Assembly: GCF_003349955.1 (NCBI RefSeq)
Contig: NZ_QLKQ01000066.1
Location: 1-43,745 of the forward strand
DNA length: 43,745 bases
Source: Azospirillum brasilense
Lineage (GTDB): Bacteria > Pseudomonadota > Alphaproteobacteria > Azospirillales > Azospirillaceae
Direction of reading: 5' to 3'
Below, piece after piece: positions 40,599 through 43,745 of the stretch. A program made the position numbers and the translations under genes. How positions within the stretch are numbered: position 1 is the stretch's first letter; every line of letters begins with the position of its first letter. A model generated the notes under the pieces. It saw only the letters and a list, made by a program, of their open reading frames with translations. It was not told where the DNA came from and did no database searches.

Positions 40599-40632
40599 AA
40601 AAAAACTGCCGCTAACCCATTGGGCTAGCGGC
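40599..40632 (-). terminator. Minus-strand intrinsic terminator
   Basis: Stem GCCGCTAGCCCA / TGGGTTAGCGGC (40632-40608 on the minus strand, one G-U pair) followed by AG and seven T. On the plus strand the same position is an A-C mismatch and there is no T-run, so it stops minus-strand transcripts. The nearest minus-strand gene, the LysR gene, already has its own terminator, so a separate RNA must end here. Confidence 0.8.
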
Positions 40633-40740
40633 GAGTTGAACAGGGAGGCTTCACGTCTGGGAGACGCTGGGTCCGAGGACCCAACCCCGGAAGCGGACTT
40701 CCGGGACGAAACGCCGGATGCTGCGACGCAACATCCAACG
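40599..40740 (-). ncRNA. Candidate structured small RNA
   Basis: Five consecutive hairpins on the minus strand: GGATGTTGC/GCAGCATCC (40736-40716), CCGGAAG/CTTCCGG (40704-40687), TGGGTCC/GGACCCA (40683-40668), CGTCT-CCC-AGACG (40667-40653) and the terminator (40632-40608). Two stems contain G-U pairs only when read as minus-strand RNA. CUCCC motifs in a loop and in a linker resemble anti-Shine-Dalgarno motifs of alphaproteobacterial regulatory RNAs. The 5' end is not defined; no known RNA family was matched. Confidence 0.55.
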
Positions 40741-40943
40741 CCCAAGATTTGACCATTCTGCCCAAAGGATTCCATCCCCAAATATCCAATTCGGCCATGC
40801 GAGAACCGCATAGCTTGCAAGTATTTGAAATCGAATGAAAAATCGACATCCGGGAGCGTATGGTGCCGAAGAGTGGGTGGCCTCGCGTGGAAAACGGCAA
40901 CCGGATTGCAAAGATGCGGGATGGGTTTCGGTACAATCCGTAC

Positions 40944-40982
40944 AAAAAGAAAGGCGCCCGACATGGCTGGACGGGCGCCTTT
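40944..40982. terminator. Bidirectional terminator after the LysR gene
   Basis: AAAGGCGCCCG (40950-40960) pairs with CGGGCGCCTTT (40972-40982); on the minus strand the stem is followed by CTTTTT. It lies 48 nt after the LysR stop, giving that gene a tight end. Confidence 0.85.
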
Positions 40983-41029
40983 GCATCAAAAACAGGCAAA
41001 CGCCTTGCCTGCACAACGACTGGGCTGGG

Positions 41030-41923
41030 TCAGAAGGCCGACTCCGCCACCTTCTTCACCAGGAAGTCGCGGAACACCGCGATGCGCTTGGAATGGCGCA
41101 GCTCCTCGGCGTAGACGAAGTAGGCGTCGACCTTGGGGCCGTCCACGTCCGGCAGGACGCGCGTCAGCTCCTTGCTGCCGTCCACCAGGAAATCGGGCAG
41201 GGCGGCGATGCCCAGGCCGCTCTCCACGGCGCGGTACATGGCGTAGATGCTGTTGACCTGCAGGATCGGCTTGCGCACACCCGGCGCCGGGTCGCCCACC
41301 TCGTTGATCCAGTTGACGTTGGCGATGGGCGCACGGACGTCCGGCGGGTAGGCGACGATGTCGTGCCCGTCCAGATCGGCGGGGATCTTCGGGGCGCCGC
41401 GCTTCTTCAGATACTCCTGATGGGCGTAGAGGTGGAAATGCACCGACATCAGGTGGCGCTGGATCAGGTCGGGCTGGCGCGGCGTGTTCATGCGGATGGC
41501 GATGTCCGCCTCGCGCATCGCCAGATCCAGCTCGTTGTCGTCGATCAGCAGGGTGAGCTGGATGTCCGGGTAGATCGACAGGAACTCGTTGACGCGCGGC
41601 GTCAGCCAGGTCGAGCCGAAGGCCACCGTGGTGGTGACGCGCAGCGGCCCCTTCGGATGCTCCCGGCTTTCGGTCAGCATCGCCTCGGTCATCGACAGCT
41701 TGGCGAAGACATCGCGGGCGGTGCGGTGCAGAAGCTCGCCCTGCTCGGTCAGGATCAGGCCGCGCGCGTGCCGGTGAAACAGCGGCACACCCAGGCTCTC
41801 CTCCAGCGCGCTGATCTGGCGGCTGACCGCCGACTGGCTGAGATTCAGCGTCTCGCCGGCGTGCGTGAAACTTCCAGCCTCGGCCACGGCGTGGAAGACC
41901 CGAAGCTTGTCCCAGTCCATCAT
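41030..41923 (-). CDS. lsrB: LysR-type regulator, LsrB/VtlR group
   Basis: 297 aa. The N-terminal winged helix-turn-helix is MDWDKLRVFHAVAEAGSFTH and LNLSQSAVSRQISALEESLG, which I recognise as the LsrB/VtlR type of alphaproteobacteria (redox and small-RNA control in rhizobia and Brucella). The effector domain (LRVTTTVAFGSTWLTPRV, DLDGHDIVAYPP) is intact. Starts at 41923 or 41920 are preferred because a TATAAA -10-like box at 42003-41998 overlaps the upstream alternative start at 41998. It sits next to a candidate small RNA. Confidence 0.85.
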   Translation of the reverse strand: MMDWDKLRVFHAVAEAGSFTHAGETLNLSQSAVSRQISALEESLGVPLFHRHARGLILTEQGELLHRTARDVFAKLSMTEAMLTESREHPKGPLRVTTTVAFGSTWLTPRVNEFLSIYPDIQLTLLIDDNELDLAMREADIAIRMNTPRQPDLIQRHLMSVHFHLYAHQEYLKKRGAPKIPADLDGHDIVAYPPDVRAPIANVNWINEVGDPAPGVRKPILQVNSIYAMYRAVESGLGIAALPDFLVDGSKELTRVLPDVDGPKVDAYFVYAEELRHSKRIAVFRDFLVKKVAESAF

Positions 41924-42290
41924 GCCTGTCTTGCTGCCCGCGCCCTGGCGGGGAGCCTCCCGTTCATTCTGAAGACGGCGCATAGCCGCCATGCTCATTT
42001 ATACCGGGAACGCGCGGCGAACGCACCCCCAACCAAAGGCGGAACGCACGGAAAAGAGCCAAGCTTGGTAAGAATTTTCCTTTGTGCTGCGAAGAGCGCA
42101 CATTTGTTTATCCCGCATTGTGGGAATTCGGCTTTTCCCGCAACCGAAGGACGGCTTTTTCACGCCGGATTTTCTCGGAAGATAATCGAAAAAGGGCACG
42201 GGAGCGGGGGACTCGGGATGGGCGCGTTTCCCTGGCGGCGGCGGGTCAATCCCCTCGGGCCGTCCTTTTGGGCGGGAAGGGGGGCGCGGC
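41924..42290. other. Upstream region of the LysR gene
   Basis: About 367 nt of lower GC. A minus-strand TATAAA (42003-41998) is the likely -10 box of the LysR gene. A TCCC-N7-GGGA dyad at 42111-42125 could be a LysR-type operator. No gene or RNA seen. Confidence 0.4.
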
Positions 42291-43742
42291 TCAGTCGGCC
42301 GCTTCAAGGGCGCGCGGCGGTTCCTTGGCCCGCGCGCGGGCGCGGTGGCCGCTGATCTCGGCACCGGCGTCGGGCGGCAGCCGCAGGAAGAACAGGGCCG
42401 ACACGCAGGCCATCCCGCCGACCGTGACGAAGGCCGGCACGAAGTCGGTGGGCGTCAGCGTCGCGCCGGGGCTGCCGGTGACGCTCTGCGTCAGGTGCAG
42501 CACCGTCGCCCCGACCGCGACGCCCAGGCTGAGCGAGACCTGCTGCATCACGCTGGCCAGCGTGTTGGCGCGGCTCAGGCATTCCTTGGGCACTTCGGCG
42601 TAGGCCAGGCTGTTCAGGCCGGTGAACTGCAGCGAGCGGAAGAAGCCGCCCATCAGCAGCGCACCCAGGATGACCCAGTGCGCCGTCTCGGGCCGGAAGG
42701 CGGCGTAGCTCGCCAGGATCAGGCCGCTGAGCAGCGCGTTGGCGGTCAGCACCCGGCGGAAGCCCAGCCGGCGCAGGATCGGACCGGCCAGCGCCTTCAT
42801 GGTCAGCGCACCAGCGGCCCCGGCGAAGGTCAGCGCCCCGGACTCGAAGGGCGTGCGCCCGAAGCCGACCTGGAGCATCAGCGGCATCAGGAAGGGCACG
42901 GCGCCGATGCCGATGCGGAACAGCGTGCCGCCCATGACCGAGGCGAAATAGGTCGGCAGCCGCAGCAGCGAGGGGTCGAGCACCGGCCGCTCCATCCCGC
43001 GGGCGTGGCGCAGATAGAGCCACGCGGCGGCGAAGCCCAGCCCCAGCACCCCGGCGACCGCGGCGGGCGGCAGCACCCCGCGCCCGACATTCTCCAGCCC
43101 GAACATCAGCGCGGCCAGGGCCAGCGCGCTCAGCACGAAGCCGCGGCCGTCGAAGGGGTCGCGCTCGGTCTCGCGCACGTTGGGGATCAGGGTCAGCACC
43201 AGCGCGATCCCGATCAGCCCGATCGGCACGTTGATGTAGAAGATCCAGCGCCAGGAGGCGTAGGTGGCGATGAAGCCGCCGACCAGCGGCCCCAGCGCCG
43301 GGCCGATCAGCGCCGGCAGGGTCATCTGGGCCATGGCGGCGACCAGCTTTTCCTTGGGCACCGTCTTCAGAAGGATCAGCCGCCCGACCGGCACCATCAT
43401 CGCCCCGCCCAGCCCCTGGACGATGCGCGCGCCCACCAGCTCGTACAGCCCGTCCGCCTGGCCGCAGAGGATCGAGCCGACGGTGAACACCCCGATGGCC
43501 GCCGCGAAGACCGTCCGCGTGCCGTAGCGGTCGGCCATCCAGCCGCTGACCGGCAGGAACACCGCCAGCGCCAGCATGTAGGAGGTCATGGCGAGGCTGA
43601 GGCGCAGCGGGTCCTCGCCCATCGACCGCGCGATCTCCGGCAGCGCCGTGGCGATCACCGTCGCGTCCAGATTCTCCATGAACAGGGCGCAGGCGATGAT
43701 GAAGGGAATGAAGCGGGTGGCGCGGGGCATGGCGGGGGGCAT
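42291..43742 (-). CDS. MFS exporter, DHA2 (EmrB-like) family
   Basis: 483 aa up to the first ATG in view, which is 3 nt from the window edge, so the true start could lie outside. The protein shows the 14-helix DHA2 pattern: FMENLDATVIATALPEIA in helix 1, GWMADRYGTRTVF (motif A), LVGARIVQGLGGAMMVP, PALGPLVGGFIATYASWRWIFYINVP. The family exports drugs and other small hydrophobic compounds using the proton gradient. The C-terminal tail is charged (HRARARAKEPPRALEAAD). Confidence 0.92.
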   Translation of the reverse strand: MPPAMPRATRFIPFIIACALFMENLDATVIATALPEIARSMGEDPLRLSLAMTSYMLALAVFLPVSGWMADRYGTRTVFAAAIGVFTVGSILCGQADGLYELVGARIVQGLGGAMMVPVGRLILLKTVPKEKLVAAMAQMTLPALIGPALGPLVGGFIATYASWRWIFYINVPIGLIGIALVLTLIPNVRETERDPFDGRGFVLSALALAALMFGLENVGRGVLPPAAVAGVLGLGFAAAWLYLRHARGMERPVLDPSLLRLPTYFASVMGGTLFRIGIGAVPFLMPLMLQVGFGRTPFESGALTFAGAAGALTMKALAGPILRRLGFRRVLTANALLSGLILASYAAFRPETAHWVILGALLMGGFFRSLQFTGLNSLAYAEVPKECLSRANTLASVMQQVSLSLGVAVGATVLHLTQSVTGSPGATLTPTDFVPAFVTVGGMACVSALFFLRLPPDAGAEISGHRARARAKEPPRALEAAD

Positions 43743-43745
43743 GGC

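Larger units (their letters stand above)
40563..41029. other. Intergenic region with two terminators and structured RNA
   Basis: 467 nt without a gene. From left to right it holds a minus-strand terminator, four further hairpins (40653-40736), an AT-rich section (40740-40860) that may carry a minus-strand promoter, and the LysR terminator at 40950-40982. Confidence 0.6.

Noticed and set aside
40608..40632. Terminator for the plus-strand lipoprotein gene
   Set aside because: The T-run lies only on the minus strand and the plus-strand stem has a mismatch, so it serves minus-strand transcripts.
1..43745. CRISPR array, tRNA or rRNA genes
   Set aside because: No regularly spaced direct repeats, no tRNA cloverleaf signals and no rRNA segments were found in the gaps.

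Overview
The window is about 43.7 kb of GC-rich chromosome with dense coding on both strands. It most likely comes from an Azospirillum-like alphaproteobacterium (Rhodospirillales). This is an inference from base composition, from the C4-type 5-aminolevulinate synthase (an alphaproteobacterial trait), from the ffh-rpsP-rimM-trmD-rplS-leuC gene order, from an LsrB/VtlR-type LysR regulator, and from the wealth of c-di-GMP and DUF2336 signalling proteins. No rRNA, tRNA, CRISPR array, transposase or integrase was seen.

Layout. (1) 64-3518, minus strand: lysine/peptidoglycan genes dapD and dapE, a small membrane protein and a HAD nucleotidase. (2) 3655-8243, plus strand: a PAS-GAF-GGDEF diguanylate cyclase translationally coupled to a DUF2336 protein, a secreted protein and a protein with a J-domain-like tail; then a minus-strand pentapeptide-repeat protein. 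(3) 10222-14011: the ffh-rpsP-rimM-trmD-rplS operon for protein export and ribosome maturation, closed by a strong terminator. (4) 14105-19170: an AT-rich ParB-like toxin-type fragment, an EamA exporter, leuC, and a YafY/WYL regulator-VOC-EVE group with a perfect operator-like palindrome. (5) 19193-25211, mostly minus strand: an orphan lipoprotein-LivH fusion, def-fmt-truA, cold-shock protein, rmuC. (6) 25375-31033: Nudix hydrolase, ChaN-PDZ protein, SDR, Hpt/pseudo-receiver protein, PadR-like regulator and hemA with an FNR/FixK-type box upstream. (7) 31490-35711: a small hypothetical gene, then a roughly 1.4 kb low-GC island carrying two unknown genes and flanked by two diverged copies of the 3' end of a class III aminotransferase gene, then a GST. 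(8) 35733-43742: EAL protein, universal stress protein with an FNR-like promoter, three small exported proteins, a probable structured small RNA, an LsrB/VtlR-like LysR regulator and a DHA2-type MFS exporter that ends at the window edge.

Most of the window is conserved housekeeping sequence. The parts most likely to be new are the two-gene island at 32121-33466 (a membrane-anchored protein with an HEPN-like RNALDH motif and a small partner), the structured RNA at about 40599-40740 whose G-U pairs point to the minus strand, the orphan ParB-like toxin-type domain at 14105-14584, and the lipoprotein-LivH fusion. Several regulatory sites (hemA, usp, VOC, padR-like) are also readable directly from the sequence.
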